In this document: positions 25,911 to 34,665 of the stretch, in pieces
Position numbering within the stretch: position 1 is the first letter of the stretch
Layout of the letters: every line of letters begins with the position of its first letter
From: Prolixibacteraceae bacterium UBA6029
GTDB lineage: Bacteria > Bacteroidota > Bacteroidia > Bacteroidales > Prolixibacteraceae
Length of the DNA stretch: 64,000 bases
Assembly: GCA_002429385.1 (NCBI GenBank)
Contig: DIZL01000066.1
Location: 47,310-111,309, forward strand
Direction: 5' to 3'
Made by a program: the position numbers and the translations under genes
The notes under the pieces: generated by a model
Databases searched by the model: none
Told to the model about the DNA's origin: nothing
Seen by the model: the letters and a program-made list of their open reading frames with translations, nothing else

Positions 25911-27934
25911 ATTTGATAAAAGTTATTCTGGTACTACCGGTCTTGGTCATACTCCTGATCCCTTTTTTTAAAACTAGAGGGAAGGGGATACTATGCTATG
26001 CCGCTATTATACTGAATACGCTACTTTCAGGTTATTTGGCAGTACAGTCCCTGGCAGGTGAGATGACCGAAATTACCTTGCCGGGAAGTCTGGTAACCGG
26101 CCCTGTAAACCTGCGGATAGATGCCCTCTCTGGTTGGTTCATCCTGATTATCAATTTTGTTTTCCTTACAGGCGGCTTGTATGGTCTTTATTATATGAAA
26201 GCCTATCAGAGCCAGCGGAATAATCTTACCCTCCACGGGATCGTTTTCGTCTTATTGCATTGTGCCTTACTTGGTCTTTGTACGGTACAAAATAGTATTG
26301 TTTTTCTGATCGTTTGGGAAATCATGGCTATTTCAGCCTTCCTTGCCGTTATTTTTGAACATGAGAAGATGGCTACCGTTAAGGCTGGTCTGAATTACCT
26401 GATCCAATCGCATGTCTCTATTTTGTTCCTGATGTTTGGGTTTATATGGGTGGCCTTTAAAACAGGAAGTTATGACTTTCATGCGTTGACTTTGTATACT
26501 TCTGAACATAAGGGTGGAGCAGGACTCCTGTTGTTCCTGGTCTTTTTTACGGGGTTTGGCATCAAAGCGGGATTTGTTCCTTTCCATACCTGGCTTCCAT
26601 ATGCGCATCCGGCGGCGCCTGCACATATTTCAGGAATCATGTCGGGTGTGATGATTAAAATCGGGATTTTTGGAATCCTTCGGATGATTACCTTAATCAA
26701 GGCAGACTATTATACCATTGGCCTTATCATACTTGCTTTTTCGGTTATCTCGGGTTTGTATGGGGTGATGCTTGCCATCATGCAACACAATCTGAAAAAG
26801 TTACTCGCCTATCACAGCATCGAAAACATTGGCATTATCGGCATGGGGATCGGCATTGGCTGCATTGGTCTGGGCAACGGAAACACGATACTTGCTTCGC
26901 TTGGGTTTGCAGGGGCCTTGTTGCATACGCTGAATCATGCGCTGTTTAAATCCCTTCTGTTTTATACTGCCGGAAATGTGTACCAGGCCACACATACACT
27001 GCACATCGATCATTTAGGCGGACTGATTAAGAAGATGCCACAAACGGCTTCGCTCTTTTTGATTGCAGCAATCGCCATTTCAGGAATCCCACCCTTTAAT
27101 GGCTTTATTTCAGAATTTATCATTTACAGCGGGTTCTATTATTGGATGCATGATGCTATGCTTGGTACCTTAATGGCCATCATCTTTTCGGTTCTGGGAC
27201 TGGTTCTGATAGGCGGATTGGCGTTATTGTGCTTTACCAAGGCATTTGGAATCGTCTTCTTAGGACAGGCCCGTCAGCAATTTCATCATGAAGTTAGAGA
27301 AGTTCCGTTCATGCAACTGGCCCCCTTGTATCTGATTGCATTTTTCATTGTGATTATAGGTGTCTTCCCTCAAATCTTTCTTAATACCCTTTTACAGCCA
27401 GTTCATTTGCTGTCGGGACTGTCGCTGAATGCAGGCTTACCCTATCAGGAAAAAATGACCGGACTGCTTCAGCCCGTTACCTGGGGAATTGGGGGGTTCA
27501 TCCTGCTTACAGGGATCATTTTTGCCCTTCGAAAATACATCACCCGTAACCGGAATATAGCTGTTGAACCCACCTGGGGGTGTGCTTACGTGGCGCCAAC
27601 CGCTAAATTGCAATATACGGCCAGCTCGTTTGTCAGGGCCTACGGTAAGCTTTTCCGGCCCATCCTGTTATCCTCTAAAACCGAGAAGGAAGTGGAGGGT
27701 TTATTCCCATCCGGGGGATCGTATGAAACGAATGTATACGACCGGGTCGAAAAGTATTTGATTGATAATCCAATAGCAGCCTATAAGGCACTGCTGGGAA
27801 GGTTCTTGTTCCTTCAAAACGGCAGGTTGCAGTTCTATATATTATACGGGATCATTTTTATCGTTTCGGTCATTTGTATTCCTTTGTTTTACGATCAGGT
27901 TGTATTATTTATCCAATATATAAAGCAGATATAA
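25907..27934 (+). CDS. HyfB/NuoL-like proton-translocating subunit (second paralogue)
   Basis: A 675-residue paralogue of the preceding protein, with the same order of motifs: VWEIMAISAF (TM5 Glu), GFGIKAGFVPFHTWLPYAHP (TM7 Lys), LHTLNHALFKSLLFYTAGNV and the tail PTWGCAYVAPTAKLQYTASS. The two are tandem duplicates that have diverged. Both keep the charged residues needed for ion translocation, so both are probably functional pump subunits of one complex. Its start overlaps the preceding stop (ATGA). Confidence 0.92.
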   Translation: MNLIKVILVLPVLVILLIPFFKTRGKGILCYAAIILNTLLSGYLAVQSLAGEMTEITLPGSLVTGPVNLRIDALSGWFILIINFVFLTGGLYGLYYMKAYQSQRNNLTLHGIVFVLLHCALLGLCTVQNSIVFLIVWEIMAISAFLAVIFEHEKMATVKAGLNYLIQSHVSILFLMFGFIWVAFKTGSYDFHALTLYTSEHKGGAGLLLFLVFFTGFGIKAGFVPFHTWLPYAHPAAPAHISGIMSGVMIKIGIFGILRMITLIKADYYTIGLIILAFSVISGLYGVMLAIMQHNLKKLLAYHSIENIGIIGMGIGIGCIGLGNGNTILASLGFAGALLHTLNHALFKSLLFYTAGNVYQATHTLHIDHLGGLIKKMPQTASLFLIAAIAISGIPPFNGFISEFIIYSGFYYWMHDAMLGTLMAIIFSVLGLVLIGGLALLCFTKAFGIVFLGQARQQFHHEVREVPFMQLAPLYLIAFFIVIIGVFPQIFLNTLLQPVHLLSGLSLNAGLPYQEKMTGLLQPVTWGIGGFILLTGIIFALRKYITRNRNIAVEPTWGCAYVAPTAKLQYTASSFVRAYGKLFRPILLSSKTEKEVEGLFPSGGSYETNVYDRVEKYLIDNPIAAYKALLGRFLFLQNGRLQFYILYGIIFIVSVICIPLFYDQVVLFIQYIKQI

Positions 27935-27936
27935 TT

Positions 27937-28842
27937 ATGCTGAGTTTAATTCTCATCGTTATAGCCAGCGCCTTTTTTACAGGGATCATTATCCGAACAA
28001 AAAGCATCGCTTCGGGCCGAAAGGGGCCGGGTATTTTTCAGCCCATCAGGGATGTGCTGAGGCTCTTTAAAAAAGGGGTTGTTTACAGTGAAACGACCAG
28101 TTTCGTTTTTCAGATTGCTCCGACCATCTACTTTTCATCCATAGTCATGGCGCTGTTGGTGGTGCCTTTCGGACGGTCGAAAGGGATTATCAGTTTCGAT
28201 GGCGACTTTATCTTCTTTGCCTATGTATTGGCCCTTGGAAAGTTTTTCAGTATCATTTCGGCCATGGACACCGGCAGCAGCTTCGAAGGCATGGGAGCAA
28301 GCCGTGAAGCGCTTTATTCGATGTTCGCCGAACCTGCATTCTTTATCCTGATGGGCTCGCTGGCCCTGCTCACCGGATTTACTTCATTTCAGGAGATGTT
28401 TGCCGCTTTGCATATTGGTTCGTACATCAGTTATGCATTGGCGATACTGGGGACCTTTGTCCTGATGATGATTGCTATGGTCGAGAATAGCCGGATGCCT
28501 ATCGACGATCCAAAGACCCACCTGGAGCTGACCATGGTTCATGAAGTGATGATCCTCGATAACAGTGGGTTTGACCTGGGTTTGATCCTTACGGCCGGAT
28601 ACCTGAAATTCGCTATTTACGGGGCTTTGGTTGTCAACCTGTTTATCGGGATGTTTCCTTATCATTTTTCTATCCCTATGTTTTTCATCATTCAGTTTGT
28701 ACTTGCAACAGGTGTTGGATTGATCGAATCATTTATGGCAAGGTTTCGCATGAGCCATAACGCTCAATTTATTTTTGTGTTAACCTCGGTAAGTCTGCTC
28801 ATTTTCTTTGGAGCCTTACTGATATTAGGAAAGTTTGCTTAA
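27937..28842 (+). CDS. HyfC/HycD (NuoH-like) membrane subunit
   Basis: A 301-residue membrane protein that anchors the peripheral arm in complex I-like enzymes. The signatures are GRKGPGIFQPIRDVLRLFKK on the first loop, GSSFEGMGASREA, and MIAMVENSRMPIDDPKTHLE, a conserved charged loop of NuoH/HyfC. The frame extends into the preceding gene; the ATG at 27937, three bases after that stop codon, is the natural start. Confidence 0.93.
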   Translation: MLSLILIVIASAFFTGIIIRTKSIASGRKGPGIFQPIRDVLRLFKKGVVYSETTSFVFQIAPTIYFSSIVMALLVVPFGRSKGIISFDGDFIFFAYVLALGKFFSIISAMDTGSSFEGMGASREALYSMFAEPAFFILMGSLALLTGFTSFQEMFAALHIGSYISYALAILGTFVLMMIAMVENSRMPIDDPKTHLELTMVHEVMILDNSGFDLGLILTAGYLKFAIYGALVVNLFIGMFPYHFSIPMFFIIQFVLATGVGLIESFMARFRMSHNAQFIFVLTSVSLLIFFGALLILGKFA

Positions 28843-28860
28843 TCTGTAAATTATGTACCT

Positions 28861-29493
28861 ATGATAGATGTATTACTGATCACATTTATAATTTCCCTGT
28901 TCTATATGGCCATTGCCAATCGAATGCTGACCTATATCAAAGTGCTGGCCTTTCAGGGGGTATTGCTCTTTATTGTTGTTTTCATTCAGTTGAACGAAAT
29001 CAATCCGGTAAACCTTGCATTGATTTTGCTTGAAACCATTGTATTTAAGTCGATTGCTGTGCCACTATTTATGGCTTACGTGCTGAAACGCAATAACATT
29101 ACACGGGAAGCGGAGCCCTATTTGCCAAATTTCGTGTCCTTAATTATCACCACCTTAATCGTGGTTGTTACCATTTTACTGGCAAACGGTGTGAAGGATA
29201 CTCACCTGGATAAGATATTCTTTGTTGTGTCCCTTTCATCACTATTTACCGGTCTGTATTTTATAGCAACGAGGCGTAAAATTATTACACACGTCATCGG
29301 ATACCTGATTATAGAGAATGGGGTTTTCGTGTTGTCGCTTGCGGTTGGTAACGAAATGCCCATGTTGGTGAACCTCGGGATTATGCTCGATATTTTTGCC
29401 AGTGTGCTTATCCTTGGTATCTTCCTGAATAAAATTGGTGATGTGTTTAAAGATATTGATGTTGATCAGTTGAGTAGTTTGAAGGACTATTAA
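28861..29493 (+). CDS. HyfE-like membrane subunit
   Basis: A 210-residue protein with about six membrane helices, matching HyfE in length and position (between HyfC and HyfF). NVRLALILLE-type motif: here EINPVNLALILLETIVFKSIAVPLFMAYVLKR, followed by a NuoK-like second half with HVIGYLIIENGVFVLSLAVG. HyfE is related to NuoK of complex I. 18 bases after the HyfC gene. Confidence 0.88.
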   Translation: MIDVLLITFIISLFYMAIANRMLTYIKVLAFQGVLLFIVVFIQLNEINPVNLALILLETIVFKSIAVPLFMAYVLKRNNITREAEPYLPNFVSLIITTLIVVVTILLANGVKDTHLDKIFFVVSLSSLFTGLYFIATRRKIITHVIGYLIIENGVFVLSLAVGNEMPMLVNLGIMLDIFASVLILGIFLNKIGDVFKDIDVDQLSSLKDY

Positions 29494-29676
29494 AGGAAAA
29501 GGAAAAGGGAAAGAGGAAAAAGAAAAGGAGAATAAGGAATAAACATTATGTTTTTTTTGCAAACCTTACATTTATTCTGACAACCTTAGTAACAAAGCTG
29601 AACTCGGATTACTCTACCTTATTTGACTTAGATTGATGAAATTAAAATTATTGTATTGAATTAAACGAATTAAAAT
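29494..29676. other. Operon gap with purine-rich tract
   Basis: Bases 29493-29540 are an AAAGGAAAAGGAAAAGGG tract like those elsewhere in the window; the rest is AT-rich. It interrupts an otherwise closely packed operon, so the genes downstream could have an extra promoter. None matching TAnnTTTG was seen. Confidence 0.4.
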
Positions 29677-31104
29677 ATGATAGGAATATATCTGATAGGA
29701 GCTTTAAGCATAGCAATTGCATTATTTCTGAATAGAAATAAAACGATCGCATTCGTTTTATTGGGATTATTCCTGATTCTCCAGGGAACATTATCGGCTT
29801 ATGCCTATCTCAATCTTCATGCTACCGAATGGAGCTATTTTACTTACGATTCATTGGCTGTTTTGCTGTTGTTGACTTTGGGGATTATATCTGTTCCGGC
29901 CATATTCCACAGCCATATTTATCTGGAAGACCAACCTGCGCCCCCTGATTCGAGAGCAGTCTATTATGCTTCAGTTGTTTTGCTCATCATGGGTATCAGT
30001 GCCGGATATCTGGCCAATCATATTGCAGTTATCTGGATTTTTACTGAAGTAACCACCCTGAGCGCATCGGCGCTGATCTACCATCACCGGAATAAGCTGG
30101 CCCTGGAAGGAACCTGGAAGTACGTTTTCATCAGTGCCATCAGTATCACATTTGTATTTATCGGTATTTTATTTTTAAGTCTATCGCTCCAAAATGCAGG
30201 TTCAGATAACCTGTCGTTTAAAAACCTATTGGCACAAAATGCACTGTTGAATCCCTTTTGGCTTCGGTTATCGTTTCTCTTTATCTTTACCGGCTTTACG
30301 GTCAAATTGGGTCTGGTGCCTATGTTTACAGCAGGTGTGGATGCCAAGGACAAAGCTCCGGCCCCGGCAGGCGCTCTGCTATCCAGTGTATTGATGAACC
30401 TGGGATTTGTAGGTGTTTTTCGCTTTTACATAGTTATTGCAAACACACCCTTACATCACTGGGCTAACCTGGTCATCGGAATCTCAGCGTTCCTTTCGGT
30501 GTTTGTAGCCACCGTATATATGATCAAGGTCAAAAACATCAAACGAATGATGGCCTATTCGAGTATCGAGCACATGGGTCTGGTTATGCTTGGTGTGGCT
30601 GCGGGAGGCATTGGTTATTATGCAGCCATACTTCATATTATTCTACATGCGTTTGTGAAATCGAGCATGTTTTTTCAGTTTACACAATTGTACCGGGTAT
30701 TTCAGAATAAAAGCATTTATCACGTGGGCAATTATTTCAAATACAATACCAGCGGGGCTTTGGTGCTTTTATTCGGATTTATAAGCGCTACAGCCATGCC
30801 GCCTTCCGGTTTGTTTGTGAGCGAATTTCTTATTTTTCGTTCCTTGTTTGAAGCCAACCAGATCATCCTGCTTGTAGTCGTTTTACTGCTGCTTACCATG
30901 ATCATCTGGGCCTTCGGGAAAAATATCCTAAAAATACTCTTTATACCACCCGTTGGGTTTGATGATTCGCATGTGCCGGTAATCAGTCCGTGGGAATCGT
31001 CCTCTCAGTTCATTCTTTTAGCGCTTGCCGTTTATCTGGGTTTGAATCCTCCGGCAGAATTCGTACAGTTAATCAAAGAAAGCATCATGATGTTACCAAA
31101 TTAA
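29677..31104 (+). CDS. HyfF (NuoN/NuoM-like) proton-translocating subunit
   Basis: A 475-residue, about 14-helix antiporter-like subunit. TM5 glutamate in WIFTEVTTLSASALIYHH, TM7 lysine in GFTVKLGLVPMFTAG, and AYSSIEHMGLVMLGVAAGG in the helix 10 region. This is the third antiporter-type subunit of the complex. Six bases separate its stop from the next gene. Confidence 0.92.
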   Translation: MIGIYLIGALSIAIALFLNRNKTIAFVLLGLFLILQGTLSAYAYLNLHATEWSYFTYDSLAVLLLLTLGIISVPAIFHSHIYLEDQPAPPDSRAVYYASVVLLIMGISAGYLANHIAVIWIFTEVTTLSASALIYHHRNKLALEGTWKYVFISAISITFVFIGILFLSLSLQNAGSDNLSFKNLLAQNALLNPFWLRLSFLFIFTGFTVKLGLVPMFTAGVDAKDKAPAPAGALLSSVLMNLGFVGVFRFYIVIANTPLHHWANLVIGISAFLSVFVATVYMIKVKNIKRMMAYSSIEHMGLVMLGVAAGGIGYYAAILHIILHAFVKSSMFFQFTQLYRVFQNKSIYHVGNYFKYNTSGALVLLFGFISATAMPPSGLFVSEFLIFRSLFEANQIILLVVVLLLLTMIIWAFGKNILKILFIPPVGFDDSHVPVISPWESSSQFILLALAVYLGLNPPAEFVQLIKESIMMLPN

Positions 31105-31110
31105 GAAACA

Positions 31111-32610
31111 ATGAACTACACGACGATAGTAAACAATCAAATGATCCCGGTGTCAGACATTCCGGAGATTGAATATGAAGATTTCTTCGGACTGAATACT
31201 GGTTTCCTTTTCAATTCTCCTGAAAGACATTGCGTCAACTACTTTGGATATCGGGTTGGCAAACAGGTCAAACTGATTTGTTGTATTGCCGACGACAGCA
31301 CTCAAAAAATCCAGATCTCTTCCTGTATGGTAGAATCAACTGATTCGCTGGATTCATTCACGGCCCGGAATTTCTGTTTCGAGAAATTTGAACGTGAGAT
31401 TCATGAGAATTTCGATATCGGGTATAAGGATCATCCTTGGTTAAAACCGGTAAGGTATGCTCACAATCGGGCCGATCAGACCAAGACGATTGCTAACTAT
31501 CCATTTTATTCGATTGAAAGCGATGAATTGCATGAGGTAGGCGTAGGGCCGATACATGCCGGGATTATTGAGCCGGGGCATTTCCGCTTTATCTGTAACG
31601 GGGAACAAATCCTGCATCTCGAAATTCAGCTGGGCTATCAGCACCGGGGCATTGAACAGCAGTTTCTTGAAAAGAAAAAGCTGCTTCAGCGTACCACTAT
31701 TGCCGAATCTATTGCCGGTGATACGGTGGTTGGTCATACCACGGCTTTCTCGCAGGTATGGGAAAGTTTATGTGGGTTCAAAGTTTCGCGTGATATTGAA
31801 TTTGCCAGGACTATTGCCCTTGAATTGGAACGAATGGCAGTGCATACAGGCGATTTAAGCGGTGTTTGTACCGATATAGCCTATCAGTTGGGCAACTCGG
31901 TGTTTGGCCGTTTACGCACCCCTATCATCAATTATATGCAGGAATGGTGTGGTAGCCGTTTGTCGAAAGGACTGGTCAGGCCGGGAAGGAATCAGTTTCC
32001 CCTGACTCCTGAATTGGCTCACCGGCTGGCAGCAGTCCTGGATGTTTATGAACCTGACTTCCTTGAAATGAACGAACAGATGTTTCAATTGCCAAGTGTC
32101 CTTTCCCGTTTTGAACGTACAGGGGTGGTATCGTATGACGATGTTTTGTCGATTGGTACCGTTGGGATGGCTGCACGTATGAGTGGGTTAAACCGGGATA
32201 TTCGATCATCGCACCCGTTTGGTCTTTATCCGGAAATCGGTCACCAACCCATTATTAAACATCATGGCGACGTGTATTCCCGTGTTCAGATACGCAAAGC
32301 GGAAGTGAAACAATCCATGCAATACATAAGGAATTTGCTTCAGGGTATTCCTGAACAGGATGATTCAGAACCTTCCTTCGAGAATCCTAAACCCAATTCA
32401 TTTACTCTTTCGCTGGTTGAAGGTTGGCGTGGTGAAATCTGCCATTGTGCCATTACCGGCGACAAGGGTGAACTGATTATGTACAAGGTCAAAGACCCGT
32501 CCTTTCACAACTGGCTGGCATTGGCGCTTTCAGTAAGGAATAACGAAATTTCCGACTTCCCGATTTGCAACAAGAGTTTCAACCTGTCGTATTCAGGCCA
32601 CGATTTGTAA
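31111..32610 (+). CDS. HyfG/HycE-like large subunit (NuoC-NuoD fusion) without NiFe ligands
   Basis: 499 residues: a NuoC-like domain at about 1-140 and a NuoD/hydrogenase large-subunit domain at about 145-499 (GPIHAGIIEPGHFRF, YQHRGIEQQFLEKK, LELERMAVHTGDL, KDPSFHNWLAL). In real group 4 hydrogenases the metal is held by CxxC pairs in an RVCGIC-type and a DPCxxC-type motif. Here they read ESIAGDT (residues 199-205) and NLSYSGHDL at the C-terminus: all four cysteines are absent. It therefore cannot carry a NiFe centre and belongs with the Ehr-type relatives of complex I. Confidence 0.92.
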   Translation: MNYTTIVNNQMIPVSDIPEIEYEDFFGLNTGFLFNSPERHCVNYFGYRVGKQVKLICCIADDSTQKIQISSCMVESTDSLDSFTARNFCFEKFEREIHENFDIGYKDHPWLKPVRYAHNRADQTKTIANYPFYSIESDELHEVGVGPIHAGIIEPGHFRFICNGEQILHLEIQLGYQHRGIEQQFLEKKKLLQRTTIAESIAGDTVVGHTTAFSQVWESLCGFKVSRDIEFARTIALELERMAVHTGDLSGVCTDIAYQLGNSVFGRLRTPIINYMQEWCGSRLSKGLVRPGRNQFPLTPELAHRLAAVLDVYEPDFLEMNEQMFQLPSVLSRFERTGVVSYDDVLSIGTVGMAARMSGLNRDIRSSHPFGLYPEIGHQPIIKHHGDVYSRVQIRKAEVKQSMQYIRNLLQGIPEQDDSEPSFENPKPNSFTLSLVEGWRGEICHCAITGDKGELIMYKVKDPSFHNWLALALSVRNNEISDFPICNKSFNLSYSGHDL

Positions 32611-32626
32611 TATTAAACTGATAACA

Positions 32627-33388
32627 ATGTTCGATAATATTAAAATAGTCTACCACCAGGGAAAACAATTTATTCCGGATGTCACAAAAGCTAAGGTTCC
32701 GGGTATTTTCAGAGGTCGTCCTGTGATCAGTTCTGAAAAAGTGAATGAGACTGAACTGATGGAGTTATGTCCTGTCGACGCGATTTCTGCAAGTCCCGTG
32801 AGCATCGATTTGGGAAAGTGTACTTTTTGTGGCGAGTGTGCCAAAAGGTTCCCCAATAAGATTAGATTTACAACCGACTATAAAATTGCGACCAACGAAC
32901 GTGACCGGCTCATTGTGAAGGAAGGCGATGATCAGCCTGTTGAGGTGAATCCGGAAACTGTCAGGAATGACATACATCGGTTGTTTGGCAGGTCTTTAAA
33001 ACTCAGGCAGGTAAGCGCAGGAGGCGATGGCAGTTACGAGATGGAGCTGAATGCGGCGAATAATGTACAGTTCGATATGAGCCGTTTTGGGATCGAATTT
33101 GTGGCGTCGCCCCGTCATGCCGATGGTATTGTGATTACTGGACCGATTACAGAGAATATGGCCAAATCGGTACAGATTTGTTACGATGCTGTCCCAGAAC
33201 CCAAGATCATTGTTCTGGTCGGAACCGATGCCATCAGTGGTGGTATTTTGGAAAACAGTGCAGCCATTGAACGTAGTTTTTTGGTTACATATCCCGTTGA
33301 TTTGTATATTCCGGGCAATCCGGCTCATCCTCTGACTATTATAAATGGGTTGCTGGATTTGACAAGAAAACGAAAAAGTAAGGTTTGA
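32627..33388 (+). CDS. HyfI/NuoB-like small subunit fused to a half ferredoxin domain, N2 ligands absent
   Basis: 253 residues. The N-terminal part keeps C48 (LCPVD) and C65-C68-C71 (CTFCGEC), enough for one [4Fe-4S] cluster; the fourth cysteine of the second motif is phenylalanine. The C-terminal part is NuoB-like (SRFGIEFVASPRHADGIVITG, VDLYIPGNP). The N2 cluster ligands are replaced: LNAANN (141-146) for CNACNN, GTDAISGG (199-206) for a cysteine motif, and PGNP for PGCP. One electron-transfer centre may remain, but the terminal N2 cluster cannot form. Last gene of the operon; its 3' end carries a repeat. Confidence 0.9.
   Translation: MFDNIKIVYHQGKQFIPDVTKAKVPGIFRGRPVISSEKVNETELMELCPVDAISASPVSIDLGKCTFCGECAKRFPNKIRFTTDYKIATNERDRLIVKEGDDQPVEVNPETVRNDIHRLFGRSLKLRQVSAGGDGSYEMELNAANNVQFDMSRFGIEFVASPRHADGIVITGPITENMAKSVQICYDAVPEPKIIVLVGTDAISGGILENSAAIERSFLVTYPVDLYIPGNPAHPLTIINGLLDLTRKRKSKV
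33305..33366 (+). repeat. 62-bp direct repeat, left copy
   Basis: Codes for YIPGNPAHPLTIINGLLDLT at the end of the HyfI-like gene and is repeated without mismatch at 34251-34312. The two copies flank the MNT/HEPN toxin-antitoxin pair. Confidence 0.95.
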
Positions 33389-33485
33389 GTAGGGGAGGGA
33401 CTACTTGGTAACTCCATATTGATAAGCATGAAAAACTGTTAGAATTCTTGAAAAAATGGTAACTTGCGTTTGATTTAATAAAAGT

Positions 33486-33803
33486 ATGATTGAAACAGTA
33501 AAAATACACGATATCGTTAATAGGATTGTCGCTAAATTCAATCCTGATAAAATTATTTTATTTGGTTCTTATGCAGCAGGTACTCCAAATGATGATAGCG
33601 ATTTAGACCTTCTGATCATTCAAGATACAGATTTGCCACCGCATCGAAGAAGTTTTGAAATTCAAAAATTATTGATTGGTTCATTCGTTCCTATGGATAT
33701 ACTCGTTTATACCAATCAGGAATTTGAACAAGATCAAAAGGAAAGATATTCCTTTATTAGTAATGCGATAAAAACATCAAAAATTCTTTATGAGCGCAGA
33801 TAG
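33486..33803 (+). CDS. MNT-type minimal nucleotidyltransferase (antitoxin)
   Basis: A 105-residue nucleotidyltransferase; catalytic FGSYAAGTPNDDSDLDLLI gives the GS-x-DxD site. It pairs with the HEPN gene that overlaps its end by 14 bases and by analogy with characterised MNT/HEPN systems would modify and silence it. It is paralogous to the cassette copy at 22202. The pair lies between 62-bp direct repeats. Confidence 0.9.
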   Translation: MIETVKIHDIVNRIVAKFNPDKIILFGSYAAGTPNDDSDLDLLIIQDTDLPPHRRSFEIQKLLIGSFVPMDILVYTNQEFEQDQKERYSFISNAIKTSKILYERR

Positions 33804-34188
33804 TGAATTGATTATGGAATGGATTGATAAAGCTGACCATGATTTGGGTTCAGCTAAATTAATTTTTCTTCATATTCCTGAATATTTTGATACTATTGCA
33901 TTTCATTGTCAGCAAGCCACTGAGAAATACCTGAAAGCTACGCTTGTATATTCCGAAGTTGGTTTTCAACGCACCCATAATTTAGTTTTCCTCCTTGATT
34001 TGTTATCTCAAAAGATGGCTTTATCGGAAGATACTTATGAAAAAGCTATCTTGTTAAATGGGTTTAGTATCCAGATAAGATATCCAAATAAAAACATTTA
34101 TTTGACAAAAGAAGAATTAGAACTCGCAATAAGTATTGCACAAGAGTTTAGAAATCTGGCATTTCAGATAATCGGAATAAAAGTATAA
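33790..34188 (+). CDS. HEPN-domain toxin
   Basis: A 132-residue all-helical HEPN protein: WIDKADHDLGSAKLIF, then FHCQQATEKYLKATLVY and QRTHNLVFLLDLL, the usual signatures of the HEPN partner in MNT/HEPN pairs. HEPN proteins of this kind are predicted RNases. The ATG at 33790 lies within the end of the MNT gene. Unlike its paralogue at 22506 the frame is intact and the RTH segment is kept. Confidence 0.9.
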   Translation: MSADSELIMEWIDKADHDLGSAKLIFLHIPEYFDTIAFHCQQATEKYLKATLVYSEVGFQRTHNLVFLLDLLSQKMALSEDTYEKAILLNGFSIQIRYPNKNIYLTKEELELAISIAQEFRNLAFQIIGIKV

Positions 34189-34250
34189 TCTTCTGTGAAT
34201 TTATAACTGCTCAATCAAGTGTTAGCGGATATGAAAAGCAATGTTGTCTT

Positions 34251-34312
34251 TATATTCCGGGCAATCCGGCTCATCCTCTGACTATTATAAATGGGTTGCT
34301 GGATTTGACAAG
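34251..34312 (+). repeat. 62-bp direct repeat, right copy
   Basis: Identical to 33305-33366. It continues as RKKKI and a stop codon, which looks like a second, alternative 3' end of the HyfI-like gene. This is what remains when an insert enters a gene end and leaves a duplicated end behind. Confidence 0.95.
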
Positions 34313-34366
34313 GAAGAAGAAAATCTGAATAACTTGTCATTAGATTTTAATCTGTTCTGATGTTGT

Positions 34367-34665
34367 TTATCCATTCATTTTATCAGGATCTTGCCTGGAA
34401 TCAAAAATATCTGTGATATAAATTTACTCGCCAACTATTTTGTAAATTATCTTACAATGGCCTTCAACCAAACGACGATGACCTAACCCTAAATGTTCAA
34501 GACAAGGTTCTATCTGGCCAATAAAGGGTTGTTTATCAAGGTATCTGCCTTATCTAAAATTCGATCCCTGATTTCGATCAGTTTTTCAGAAGAAACTTTC
34601 AGTGAAACGAACTCTAATGTTTCTTCCAGACTGAGAAGTGCCTGTTCGGTATATACAAGTTTCAT
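34367..34665 (-). pseudogene. Decayed ParE/RelE-family toxin
   Basis: From the ATG at 34665 the frame gives MKLVYTEQALLSLEETLEFV and continues to NNPLLAR and a TAG. After a one-base shift the typical IGQIEPCLEHLGLGHRRLVEG ... KIIYKIVG continues, then a second in-frame TAA, then IYITDIFDSRQDP to the end at 34367. Two independent lesions make this a dead toxin gene. The start overlaps the antitoxin stop (TAATG). Confidence 0.8.

Noticed and set aside
23904..33388. Active group 4 [NiFe] hydrogenase or formate hydrogenlyase
   Set aside because: Cysteine ligands for NiFe and N2 are absent and no formate dehydrogenase or maturation genes are nearby.
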